DNA from: Ignavibacteriota bacterium | Lineage (GTDB): Bacteria > Bacteroidota > Ignavibacteria > Ignavibacteriales > Melioribacteraceae | DNA length: 64,000 bases | Direction of reading: 5' to 3' | Assembly: GCA_013112585.1 (NCBI GenBank) | Contig: JABFGH010000006.1 | Location: 179,664-243,663 of the forward strand | Shown: positions 18,958 to 27,988 of the stretch, one piece after another | Layout: each line of letters starts with the position of its first letter | Position numbering within the stretch: the stretch's first letter is position 1 | Made by a program: the position numbers and the translations under genes | The notes under the pieces: generated by a model | Databases searched by the model: none | What the model saw: only the letters and a program-made list of their open reading frames with translations | Told to the model about the DNA's origin: nothing

Positions 18958-21894
18958 TTATTTTAACAGCATTAATTTTTTTGTCTCTACGAATGAGCCT
19001 GCCGATAATTGATAAAAATATACCCCACTTGATAGGGAAGATGCATCAAATTGCACTTCGTAAGTACCTGCCGGTTTTTGTTCATTAACAAGAGTTTTAA
19101 CTTCCCTTCCTAAAATGTCATAAATTTTTAATCGTAGTGACAAGTCGCGACTTGTCCCTACATTTGGTGGGATTGTGAATTTAATAGTTGTACTTGGATT
19201 AAACGGATTGGGATAATTTTGATAGAGCTTAAATTCATTTACAATTAAATTCTTATCATCATCAATTCCGGTTGGCAGGTCTTCAAAATTATTATCATAA
19301 ACTTGCTGGGCGAATTGCGATAGTTCTCTTGCCTTAGTTACTGAGTTGAGATGATCAGTTCCTCTGCCGACAATGTAAGCATAAATTAGTTCAATTGGTT
19401 CACCGGCATGTAGTTTAAATGGACCTGAGGATAGTAAAAATCTTTGATCAATACCTACAATATTTATCCAGCCTTCACCAGTAACAGGATCGCCTGAGTA
19501 CATAAACTTCGGATTTATTTCAGAACAGTTTGAAAGAGAAGAACCGTTTCCGAACTCCCAAGTGCATGGATCTAACGGTTCGCCATTTTTCCCTCTTCCG
19601 CCCAGCATATAATTCCTTAATTCAAAATATGTATCGGGATCTCCATTTGTAGGGTGAGAACTCATGTATTGTGTAAAGGCGTTTGGCGTAAGGTTTTTAG
19701 CTCCGGGGATATAATCCATTCCTAAGTACTTTCCTTTTTTAACAACTGCTGAATCGAGTGGAGTGTCCACTCCTGGTGTAAATTCATCGTCACTATTATT
19801 ATCGATAAAGGTTTCACCGGGAATAAAAACAGGGGGACCTTGCAATTGTTTTATAAAGAATGCGGGGGGATTATTGCCGTATTGGTTGTCAGGTCCTAAT
19901 TCATAAGCATACCCTGCTTGTTCTAATGTATCGCATCCAAGCACATCGTTTTGATAGTCACCAAGATCTGGATCGGCTCCTGCGGCAAAATAAACTGAGT
20001 CGAATAATTCAGCTATGGATCCCATATTTTCAATTTCGTATCGTACAAAAATAATATCTTCAAATTCATTATCTGTTCCACCGGAAGCAAATAGAGTCTG
20101 CTTTATTTCAATGCCTTGAGGATTTATATCGTACCTTCTTTCGGCTAAAGGTACTCCGTCGTTAAATATACACCATGTAGTTATATCACCTTGAAAATCG
20201 GGTCTGTCTTCGTTTAGGTCCCATTGACCATTAAAATTTAGATCAACCGGATTGTAAATACTATCATTATTTCCATCATAAAAATCTGCACCCATAGCTA
20301 CAGCATCACTCCATTTTTGCCATGCCATACCAAATGGCGGATCCGAGGTTCGCACAGAATAAACGATATTATTATAATCTTCAGGATTACTTCCCTCAAC
20401 ACCTGATTGATAATCTTCAATTCTAGACGCAGTCAACACTCCGTTGCTCCAAAGTGCACCATTACTATAACCGGACAAATAAAATCCGCTCGAAAATAAA
20501 AATACATTTTCATCATAATAACCGCCTGCACTATTTCCTATTAGCACATCAGCAAGCACTCCTTTATTGTCTATCGGTAAAAGTATATTATTAACATTTA
20601 TTTCATCATATCTCACTATCGGATCACTCGAAATAAGAATTGTTTTATTTGGGCTTCTATCTGTATTCAATTGATCATCTACAGCTAGAACATAGAATGA
20701 CAACTTATCCAACTGATTGAGATTTGTTATCTTTATACCAAATATATCATCATTAGGTAGATCATCATCATGTAATCCATCATCATACATTTGTAAGTGA
20801 AGAGGGGAGGTGTCATTAATTTGATAAATTGCTTTTACAGAATCTAGAACATTATCATCTTTTACATAAACTTTTATTATTACTGAATTGTCAGCGGTAA
20901 TATCCTCAACATGAAATATATGAGGTGGTGCTGAAGAATCGATTGTGACATTAACTTTACCATACCAAGGTGCCGCTTGATTATATAATTCTCCACGATT
21001 CGATAAAAATGCAGCATATACGGTTTCGCCGCTCGCTCTTAATTCCGGGTTCCAATCATCACCAGCAAAATTTGTAAACTTCTTTTTTGCGCTCCATGTA
21101 GAACCCTCGTCACTACTTTCAACAATATATATATCAGTTGTACTAAAATAATTTGAATACTGAGTCTCAGAAAAATGGATTATTATTTTATTGTCATGAG
21201 TTTTAACAGCCGAAAAGTCCCAAGTGGAACTGCCCGTTCCGCTTATCAATCTTGCACTGCTTCCCCAACTTGCGCCATTATCTGTACTTTCTTTTATCCT
21301 GAGCCCTTCTCTATTAAATATTGATATTAGTTTGTTATTGAATTGAAATAAATGAAACTGGAGGGGGCTCTGTGCATCTGTAAATAATACTTCTTTACTA
21401 GACCAGTTTAAGCCATAATCAGTACTTTTAATTGTACATGCGGAATTACCATTTCTATAAACAAACCAGAGTTCATCGTTAATTTCAAAAAAACGTCCTG
21501 TATAATTTGGATAATCACTATCTGTTATTAAACTCTGCCCGTCACTCCAAGTACTACCATTATCATCAGAATACTGCATTACATATTCGTTACTGTTATT
21601 GGATTTCTTAAATGCTATTAATATTCTTCCACTGCTTGTAACAAATGCAGTTAAGTCTAAAAATGAGGATTGATCGAGAGTAAAAATCTCTCCCCAATTT
21701 AAGCCGTCACTAGTTCCAAGTGAGTATTTGATAGTTGAATTATCTCTCCAAACAAAAATAAGACTATCATTGCTGCATTGTAACAAAATAGCTTCATATG
21801 GACGGACTACATCGGAAAATCGTCTTGGAGTTTCCCATTGAGAAAATATTTGTGAGGATAGTAGTAATAAAAAAAGTATTGATTTTAATTTCAT
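18958..21894 (-). CDS. T9SS array protein 2: BNR propeller plus shared core
   Basis: This 978-residue paralog of the 984-residue protein has the same layout: signal peptide (QIFSQ), Asp-box propeller, MYDDGLHDDD immunoglobulin-like domain, core and type A sorting domain. The two N-termini are almost identical, suggesting a recent full-length duplication. The core contains the cysteine pair C-x12-C (DPCTWEFGNG...SNC), unlike array protein 1. A 28-bp near-perfect palindrome (19134-19161) sits in frame in the sorting domain and encodes the stretch read as GTSRDLSLR before the conserved DILG strand. A GAGGG ribosome-binding site precedes the ATG, and 13 bp separate the gene from its downstream neighbour, so the genes are probably one transcript. 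Confidence 0.85.
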   Translation of the reverse strand: MKLKSILFLLLLSSQIFSQWETPRRFSDVVRPYEAILLQCSNDSLIFVWRDNSTIKYSLGTSDGLNWGEIFTLDQSSFLDLTAFVTSSGRILIAFKKSNNSNEYVMQYSDDNGSTWSDGQSLITDSDYPNYTGRFFEINDELWFVYRNGNSACTIKSTDYGLNWSSKEVLFTDAQSPLQFHLFQFNNKLISIFNREGLRIKESTDNGASWGSSARLISGTGSSTWDFSAVKTHDNKIIIHFSETQYSNYFSTTDIYIVESSDEGSTWSAKKKFTNFAGDDWNPELRASGETVYAAFLSNRGELYNQAAPWYGKVNVTIDSSAPPHIFHVEDITADNSVIIKVYVKDDNVLDSVKAIYQINDTSPLHLQMYDDGLHDDDLPNDDIFGIKITNLNQLDKLSFYVLAVDDQLNTDRSPNKTILISSDPIVRYDEINVNNILLPIDNKGVLADVLIGNSAGGYYDENVFLFSSGFYLSGYSNGALWSNGVLTASRIEDYQSGVEGSNPEDYNNIVYSVRTSDPPFGMAWQKWSDAVAMGADFYDGNNDSIYNPVDLNFNGQWDLNEDRPDFQGDITTWCIFNDGVPLAERRYDINPQGIEIKQTLFASGGTDNEFEDIIFVRYEIENMGSIAELFDSVYFAAGADPDLGDYQNDVLGCDTLEQAGYAYELGPDNQYGNNPPAFFIKQLQGPPVFIPGETFIDNNSDDEFTPGVDTPLDSAVVKKGKYLGMDYIPGAKNLTPNAFTQYMSSHPTNGDPDTYFELRNYMLGGRGKNGEPLDPCTWEFGNGSSLSNCSEINPKFMYSGDPVTGEGWINIVGIDQRFLLSSGPFKLHAGEPIELIYAYIVGRGTDHLNSVTKARELSQFAQQVYDNNFEDLPTGIDDDKNLIVNEFKLYQNYPNPFNPSTTIKFTIPPNVGTSRDLSLRLKIYDILGREVKTLVNEQKPAGTYEVQFDASSLSSGVYFYQLSAGSFVETKKLMLLK
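19134..19161. repeat. 28-bp palindrome inside a sorting-domain codon stretch
   Basis: The core GACAAGTCGCGACTTGTC is a perfect 18-bp palindrome, flanked by GTAGT/CCTAC arms with one mismatch. It lies in frame in array protein 2. It resembles dispersed palindromic repeats, but only one copy is in this window. Confidence 0.85.
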
Positions 21895-21906
21895 GGTAGT
21901 ATCCCT

Positions 21907-23664
21907 CTATTTTAACAGCATTAATTTTTTAGTTTGAATGAAACTTCCGGCGGACAGTTGATAAAAATACACTCCGCTTGATAATTGACTCGCATCAAAT
22001 TGTACTTCGTATGTCCCCGCGGGTTTTTGTTCACTCACTAAAGTTTTAATTTTTCTACCGAGAATATCAAAAATTGTTATTTGTATAGAACGAAAATTTT
22101 CGTTCCCTACACCAAGCGCGGGGATTGTGTATTTAATTGTTGTAACCGGATTAAACGGATTTGGGTAATTTTGATAAAGCATAAACTCATCAGCAATTAA
22201 ATTCTTATCATCATCAATTCCTGTCGGCAGATTTTCAAAATTGTTATCGTAAACCATCTGAACAAATTGAGAAATTTCTCTTGCTTTGGTAATTGAATTG
22301 AGATGATCAGTTCCTCTTCCAACTATGTATGCATAAATTAATTCAACCGGTTCACCAATTTTTAATTTAAACGGACCTGTTGATAAAACAAATATATTGT
22401 CAAGAGGTGCTATATTCATCCATCCATTACCACTAACAGGGTCGCCGGAATACATAAATCTAGGATTAATAGAATTACAATTTGGAAGCGTTGATCCATT
22501 TCCGACAAACCAAGTACAGGGGTCGAGCGGTTCCCCAATTGTATTTAATCCTCCAATAAGGTAATTCCTAAGTGCTTGAGGATTATTTGGATGATCATAA
22601 TTTGGCAGACCATGGTAAACAGTGAATGCCGTTATTGGATTATTAATTGCCCCGGCAATATAATATTCACCGAGATATTTACCATGCTTTGCAACTGCAG
22701 AATCAAGAGGGGTGTCAATTCCTGAAGTAAATTCACCATCACTGTCATTATCAATAAATGTTTCTCCCGGAATGAATACCGGAGGACCTTGAAGCTGCTT
22801 AACGAAAAATGCCGGTGGATTTATTCCAAAATCATCATCTTCTCCACTATTGTATGCAATTCCACTTTGCTCAACTGTATCAACTGAAGCAAGGTCATCT
22901 AAATAATCACCTAGATCGGCATCAGCCATTGCAGCAAAATAAACTGAATCAAGAATATCTGCAGCTGATCCTGTATTAGTAACCTCATATCTGATAAAAA
23001 TGATATCATCAAACATATTCCCGTGACCATCGGATGCAAAAACTGATTGTCTTATTTCTATTCCTTGAGAACCTACATCGTAAATTCTATTTTCTCTTGT
23101 TACACCGTCATTGTAAACACACCATGCAGTTTGGTCTCCCTGAAAATCGGGTTTATCTTCATTAACATCCCAAAGCCCATTTGAATTTAAGTCAATTGGA
23201 TTATAGACCCCATCTTCATTACCATCATAAAATTTTGCTCCTAATGAGACAGCATCTTTCCATGCTTGCCAAGTACTGCCAAACGGCGGATCTGTTGAAC
23301 GGATTTGGTATACAAGATTTATTGAAGAGTCTGGGCTAGAGCCAACTAAACCGGGTTGATAATCTTCAATCCTGTCCGTTCGAGCGATGCCATTGCCCCA
23401 CATATCACCGCTGCTGTAGCCTGATAAATAAAAACCTCCGGAAAAGAGAAATACTTCGTCATCGTACATTCCATTTGCAATTAAGGAATCACCTAAAGGA
23501 ACATCTCCAAGTACTCCTCTGTTATCTAAAGGCAGCCAAATATTATTAATATCTATTGCTGCTTTTGTTGAATCTGTAGTGTCTTGTATTTCGTTAGTTT
23601 TTTCTTTTTGCGCGAGACAGATTATTGAAAGAAATATTAAAAAGAATAAAGTATTAATTTTCAT
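21907..23664 (-). CDS. T9SS array protein 3: core-only paralog
   Basis: This 585-residue protein has a signal peptide (residues 1-18, CLAQ) followed almost directly by the array core (INNIWLPLDNRGVLGDV onward) and the type A sorting domain. The BNR propeller and immunoglobulin-like domain of the long paralogs are absent. The core retains the calcium-like loops DGNEDGVYNPIDLNSNG and FIDNDSDGEF and the C-x12-C pair (DPCTWFVGNG...PNC). A palindrome at 22083-22110 is inserted in frame in the same sorting-domain loop as in array protein 2. GAGGGG precedes the ATG. The intergenic distances of 12 and 8 bp to its neighbours support one operon. Function unknown. Confidence 0.82.
   Translation of the reverse strand: MKINTLFFLIFLSIICLAQKEKTNEIQDTTDSTKAAIDINNIWLPLDNRGVLGDVPLGDSLIANGMYDDEVFLFSGGFYLSGYSSGDMWGNGIARTDRIEDYQPGLVGSSPDSSINLVYQIRSTDPPFGSTWQAWKDAVSLGAKFYDGNEDGVYNPIDLNSNGLWDVNEDKPDFQGDQTAWCVYNDGVTRENRIYDVGSQGIEIRQSVFASDGHGNMFDDIIFIRYEVTNTGSAADILDSVYFAAMADADLGDYLDDLASVDTVEQSGIAYNSGEDDDFGINPPAFFVKQLQGPPVFIPGETFIDNDSDGEFTSGIDTPLDSAVAKHGKYLGEYYIAGAINNPITAFTVYHGLPNYDHPNNPQALRNYLIGGLNTIGEPLDPCTWFVGNGSTLPNCNSINPRFMYSGDPVSGNGWMNIAPLDNIFVLSTGPFKLKIGEPVELIYAYIVGRGTDHLNSITKAREISQFVQMVYDNNFENLPTGIDDDKNLIADEFMLYQNYPNPFNPVTTIKYTIPALGVGNENFRSIQITIFDILGRKIKTLVSEQKPAGTYEVQFDASQLSSGVYFYQLSAGSFIQTKKLMLLK
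22083..22110. repeat. 28-bp palindrome inside a sorting-domain codon stretch
   Basis: The perfect core GAACGAAAATTTTCGTTC (22088-22105) has arms GTATA/CCTAC with two mismatches. It has the same length and the same outer CCTAC as the element at 19134-19161 but a different core, and it sits in frame in the homologous loop of array protein 3. Confidence 0.85.
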
Positions 23665-23672
23665 GATCCCCT

Positions 23673-25481
23673 CTACTTAATAAGTATTAATTTTTTAGTT
23701 TGTACAAAATCTCCGGCGGATAGATAATAAAAATAAACTCCGCTTGATAATTGACTTGCATCGAATTGTACTTCATAAGTCCCCGCTGGTTTCTGTTCAT
23801 TAATAAGAGTTTTAATTTCTCTTCCTAAAATGTCGTACACTTTTAGAGTTATCAACCTCTCCCTATTTCCCTCTCCTTGGTAAGGAGAGGGATTAAAGGG
23901 TGAGGTCGTAAATTTTATTGTAGTAGTTGGATTAAACGGATTTGGATAATTTTGATATAGCCTAAACTCATCAGCAATTAAATTCTCATCATCACCAACT
24001 CCGGTAGGCATATCTTCAAAGTTATTATTGTAAAGTACCTGAACGTCTTGCGCGATGTTTCTGGCAGCGGTGATTGAATTTAAATGATCAGTTCCTCTGC
24101 CTACGATATATGCATACATTAATTCTATCGGCTCACCGGCTTTTAATCTAAAGGGACCTGTTGAAAGTATAAGTCGTTGATCGGTTGGAAACGTTTGAAG
24201 CCATCCTGTTCCGGTAACAGGATCTCCTGAGTACATAAATTTTGGATTTATTTCCTCACAGTTTGATAGTGTATCACCATTACCAAACGGAAATTTACAG
24301 GGATCGATCCAGGTTCCGGATTTTTCTCTTCCTCGTAAATAATTGTTAAGTTCAATATGATTAGCTACATCACCGTGAGTCGGATGAGATTTCATATAAT
24401 TAGTAAATGATGTTATATCTAAATTTTTTGCACCGGGTATAAATTCAACTCCTAAGTAATTACCTCTTCTAACTATTGCTGAATCTAAAGGAGTATCAAT
24501 ACCGGCTGTAAATTCTTCATCACTGTTATTGTCAATGTAAGTTTCACCGGGAATGAATACCGGAGGTCCTTGTAATAATTTTATGAAAAATGACGGCGGA
24601 TTATTCCCGTACTCAAGATCAGGTCCCGAATTATAAATATATCCGGAATTTAAAAGCGTATCACAGCCTACCAAATCATCGATATAGTCCCCAAGGTCTG
24701 GATCAGCCGCTGCAGCAAAATAAACTGAATCAAATACTTCTGCCACTGTTCCCTTATTTTCCAATTCATAGCGGATAATAAACAGATCATCAGATTGTCC
24801 ACTAATTGCATACGAGGTAAAAATTGACTGGCGAATCTCTAATCCTTGCGGTAAAACATCAAATCTTCTTTGTTCAGGAGGAGCGGCATCATTATAAACA
24901 CACCAGGCTGTTATGTCTCCAAAATGATCCGGACGGTCTTCGTTTACATCCCACACCCCGTTTGAGTTTAAATCAACCGGATTGTAAATACTGTCGCCAT
25001 CGCCATCATAAAATTTTGCTCCAAGCGAAACAGCATCTGACCAATCCTGCCATGATTGACCAAATGGTTCATCATTTCCTTTAATGCTGTAGATAACATT
25101 TTTGGGATCCGCGGAATCTGCACCAACCGGACCGGGATGAAAGTCTGCTACTCTAGAAGCTGATAAATTCCCTGTACCCCATAGACTATCATTACTAACC
25201 CCTGTACAATAAAACCCGCCTGAAAAAAGAAAAACAATATCGTCAAATCTTCCTCCGGGTATTAGACCGCTGCCCGATGTATAAACATCTGCAATTACAC
25301 CTTTGTTATCAATGGGCATATAGGTTCGATCTAAATCAAATATAAACGTTTCGCCGGTTTCTAAAGTTTTAAGGTTGTTGGATTTTTTGCTATTTGTTTC
25401 TTTTGCAAATATTGCAAAGAAAAATAAGTGTAAAACTAGAAAAGAATAAAATAGAATTGATGAGTATTTTTTTAATTTCAA
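23673..25481 (-). CDS. T9SS array protein 4: core-only paralog
   Basis: The protein has 602 residues and starts at TTG, with GGAGGGG just upstream. A hydrophobic signal segment covers about residues 8-25. The shared core follows (DRTYMPIDNKGVIADV), with calcium-like loops DGDGDSIYNPVDLNSNG and YIDNNSDEEF and the C-x12-C pair (DPCKFPFGNG...SNC). The sorting domain contains about 14 extra residues (NPSPYQGEGNRE) encoded by a hairpin-forming repeat at 23855-23907. It is the first gene of the tightly spaced run 25481 to 12736, so the promoter for that transcript probably lies in 25482-25679. No enzyme signature was recognised. Confidence 0.82.
   Translation of the reverse strand: MKLKKYSSILFYSFLVLHLFFFAIFAKETNSKKSNNLKTLETGETFIFDLDRTYMPIDNKGVIADVYTSGSGLIPGGRFDDIVFLFSGGFYCTGVSNDSLWGTGNLSASRVADFHPGPVGADSADPKNVIYSIKGNDEPFGQSWQDWSDAVSLGAKFYDGDGDSIYNPVDLNSNGVWDVNEDRPDHFGDITAWCVYNDAAPPEQRRFDVLPQGLEIRQSIFTSYAISGQSDDLFIIRYELENKGTVAEVFDSVYFAAAADPDLGDYIDDLVGCDTLLNSGYIYNSGPDLEYGNNPPSFFIKLLQGPPVFIPGETYIDNNSDEEFTAGIDTPLDSAIVRRGNYLGVEFIPGAKNLDITSFTNYMKSHPTHGDVANHIELNNYLRGREKSGTWIDPCKFPFGNGDTLSNCEEINPKFMYSGDPVTGTGWLQTFPTDQRLILSTGPFRLKAGEPIELMYAYIVGRGTDHLNSITAARNIAQDVQVLYNNNFEDMPTGVGDDENLIADEFRLYQNYPNPFNPTTTIKFTTSPFNPSPYQGEGNRERLITLKVYDILGREIKTLINEQKPAGTYEVQFDASQLSSGVYFYYLSAGDFVQTKKLILIK
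23855..23907. repeat. Hairpin repeat inside array protein 4
   Basis: Ten-base arms CCCTCTCCTT and AAGGAGAGGG (23869-23878, 23882-23891) are separated by three bases. Weaker pairing of ACCTC with GAGGT further out extends the element. It is translated in frame in the sorting domain. Confidence 0.8.
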
Positions 25482-25679
25482 TTTCCCCTCCGAAACTAAA
25501 ATAATTAAAGTTTATTAGTCTTACTCTCCCCCCGCGAAGAGTATCGTTTTATCTTAATTACAACTTAAGTATTTATAACGACACTTATAAATAGTAATGT
25601 AATTTTATACAATAATCAATGTATCAAATACGGGTGTTTAGCTTTTTATAAAAATAATTATTTCGCAAAAATGCTAATA
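25482..25679 (-). promoter_or_regulatory. Intergenic leader upstream of array protein 4
   Basis: This 198-bp AT-rich gap lies upstream of the tightly packed minus-strand genes. It contains a local GC-rich spot at about 25523-25545 with inverted arms TACTCT/AGAGTA around a CGCGGGGGG-type loop, about 45 bases before the start codon. It could be an mRNA leader hairpin. No clear -35/-10 pair was assigned and no known riboswitch was recognised. Confidence 0.35.
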
Positions 25680-25953
25680 CTATTTCAGCAGCATAAGTTT
25701 TTTTGTTTCTCTAAATTCACCGTATTGTAAACTATAAAAATATACTCCGCTTGAAATCCGTCGGCTGACGGAGGATTCATCAAATTGCACCTGGTATGTT
25801 CCCGCCGGTTTCTGTTCATTAACAAGAGTTGTAATTTCTCTACCGAGGATGTCGAATACAATAATCTTTACATTTGCCATTTGACCTTTTACATTTATCG
25901 GTATTTGATATTTTATAGTGGTTGTTGGGTTAAACGGGTTAGGGTAGTTTTGA
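25680..25953. repeat. Copy A of a 274-bp near-identical sorting-domain segment
   Basis: Aligned by eye to 27715-27988 (constant offset 2035), this differs at about five positions over 274 bp. It covers the C-terminal sorting domain of array protein 5, and identity stops abruptly upstream of the NYPNPFNP codons. Confidence 0.9.
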
Positions 25954-27524
25954 TATAATTGAAAATCATTAACGACTAAATTATCATCCTCTATAATATC
26001 TACCAGCATAGGGTCAAAGTTCGCATCATAAAGTAATTGTGCATAGTGTAAGTATTCTTTTGATTTGGTTATAGAACTCTTAGGGTCTTCTCCTCTTCCT
26101 ACTATATAGGCATAAATCAATTCTATAGGTTTTCCTTCTTCCAATTTGAATGGACCTGTTGCGAGCATAAATAGCTGATCAAATGCTGTTGTGTTTAACC
26201 ATCCCACACCGGTAACAGGGTCACCTGAGTATAGAAAATTCGGGTTTAATTCAGAACAATTTGATAATGAACTGCCATTTCCGAATGACCATAAGCATGG
26301 ATCGAGGGGATCACCAAGAGCACCTTGTCCACCCTTAAGATAATTCCTCAGTTGTAAGTGAGTCTCCGGCGCTCCGTGAGTCGGATGAGAACTCATAAAT
26401 TGAGTAACTGAGGTTGGGTTTAAATTTTTTGCACCTGAAATATATTCTGTATCTGAATATTTCCCTCGCCTAATGACAGCAGATTGTAATGGCGTATCAA
26501 TCCCTGAAGTAAATTCTCCATCATTATTGTTATCGATGTAGGTTTCACCGGGAATAAAGACAACCGGTCCTTGAAGTTGTCCTATCAAAAAGGCTGGGGG
26601 ATTTGGTCCAAACTCAGCATCGGGTCCGGCATTAAATGTATATCCACCATGACCCAATGTATCACTTCCAATTAAGTCATCAAGATAATCTCCAATATCA
26701 GCATCAGCAATTGTGCTAAAATAAACTGAGTCATATTCATTAGCTATGCCTGCGATATTTTCGATTTCATATCGAATAAATATCATGTTGCTTACTGCAC
26801 CGGTTAGTGATTGAAAAGCAAAAAGAGTTTGTTTTATTTCAATTTCTTGTGGGTCTTGTGAAAATATCCTCTGCTCTTTAGGAACTGCATCATTATAAAC
26901 AGACCATGCAGTAATATCGCCAATAAGACTGGGTCTGTCTTCGTTTGCGTCCCAAGAGCCATTACCATTAAGGTCAATTGGATTATATGACCCATCTCCG
27001 TTCCCGTCATAAAAATCTGCACCAAGAGCAACTGCATCAGACCAATCCTGCCAAGATTGTCCGAATGACAGATCCATTTTTTTAACAAGATAAATTTTAT
27101 TTTTAATATCTCCGGAATCGGAACCAACCGGACCTGGATGATAATCAATAATTCTTCCAACAGAGGAAATGCCATTACTCCAAATCTCACTATCCTGAGG
27201 TATCCCATCGTCATTAGCATCGTCAAACCCTGAAAGAAGAAATCCTGAAGAGAAAAGAAAGACAGTTCCGTCCATTCCATTCAACCGTCCACCGACTTGT
27301 AATCCCGAATTTAAATCAATGTCGGCTATTATACCTTTGTTATCAAATGGGAGATAAAAATTGTTGACATCAAATGCATACGTGTCACTTACTTCAGTTT
27401 TTTTCTTTATCCCATTTTGATTTGCTGCATTTTTTTGTCCGAAAAGTAATAGTGAAGAAACAAAAAATGTGAATATGATAATTAAAAATATTTGATGAGA
27501 AATAAATCGATTTGGAATTAACAT
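25680..27524 (-). CDS. T9SS array protein 5: core-only paralog
   Basis: The protein has 614 residues. I chose the ATG at 27524 because GGAGGG lies four bases upstream; an earlier in-frame ATG at 27545 would add seven residues ahead of that site. The N-terminus is a signal-anchor-like hydrophobic stretch (about 10-31, ending LLFGQ). The core begins VNNFYLPFDNKGIIADI and has calcium-like loops DGNGDGSYNPIDLNGNG and YIDNNNDGEF and the C-x12-C pair (DPCLWSFGNG...SNC). The tryptophan-cysteine motif WCVYND of the other paralogs reads WSVYND here. The last 274 bp of the gene are nearly identical to those of the next gene upstream, although the cores are clearly diverged. Confidence 0.82.
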   Translation of the reverse strand: MLIPNRFISHQIFLIIIFTFFVSSLLLFGQKNAANQNGIKKKTEVSDTYAFDVNNFYLPFDNKGIIADIDLNSGLQVGGRLNGMDGTVFLFSSGFLLSGFDDANDDGIPQDSEIWSNGISSVGRIIDYHPGPVGSDSGDIKNKIYLVKKMDLSFGQSWQDWSDAVALGADFYDGNGDGSYNPIDLNGNGSWDANEDRPSLIGDITAWSVYNDAVPKEQRIFSQDPQEIEIKQTLFAFQSLTGAVSNMIFIRYEIENIAGIANEYDSVYFSTIADADIGDYLDDLIGSDTLGHGGYTFNAGPDAEFGPNPPAFLIGQLQGPVVFIPGETYIDNNNDGEFTSGIDTPLQSAVIRRGKYSDTEYISGAKNLNPTSVTQFMSSHPTHGAPETHLQLRNYLKGGQGALGDPLDPCLWSFGNGSSLSNCSELNPNFLYSGDPVTGVGWLNTTAFDQLFMLATGPFKLEEGKPIELIYAYIVGRGEDPKSSITKSKEYLHYAQLLYDANFDPMLVDIIEDDNLVVNDFQLYQNYPNPFNPTTTIKYQIPINVKGQMANVKIIVFDILGREITTLVNEQKPAGTYQVQFDESSVSRRISSGVYFYSLQYGEFRETKKLMLLK

Positions 27525-27714
27525 TTTCCCTCCAATGTTGAACAATTTTCATTATTTAATAAATCTTCTCTCCGGAAAGCTACTGATTAATAGATATAAA
27601 AATTTATTATTTATCTACACTACTCTATTGTGCTAAATTCTTGATCAATTATCAATGTATCGAATTGGTAATTAACTCCATGTAAAAATATTTTTATTAT
27701 TTAAGAAACTATTG

Positions 27715-27988
27715 CTATTTAAGCAGCATTAGCTTTTTTGTTTCTCTAAATTCACCGTATTGTAAACTATAAAAATATACTCCGCTTGAAATCCGTCGGC
27801 TGACGGAGGATGCATCAAATTGCACCTGGTATGTGCCCGCCGGTTTCTGTTCATTAACAAGAGTTGTAATTTCTCTACCGAGGATGTCGAATACAATAAT
27901 CTTTACATTTGCCATTTGACCTTTTACATTTATCGGTATTTGATATTTTATAGTGGTTGTTGGGTTAAACGGGTTAGGGTAGTTTTGA
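27715..27988. repeat. Copy B of a 274-bp near-identical sorting-domain segment
   Basis: This partner of 25680-25953 encodes the sorting domain of array protein 6. Sequence identity is far above that of the adjoining cores, which is what recent gene conversion or module exchange would leave. Confidence 0.9.

Noticed and set aside
26834..27280. Frame of 148 codons inside array protein 5
   Set aside because: It overlaps conserved core motifs of the paralog family in another frame and has no start context.
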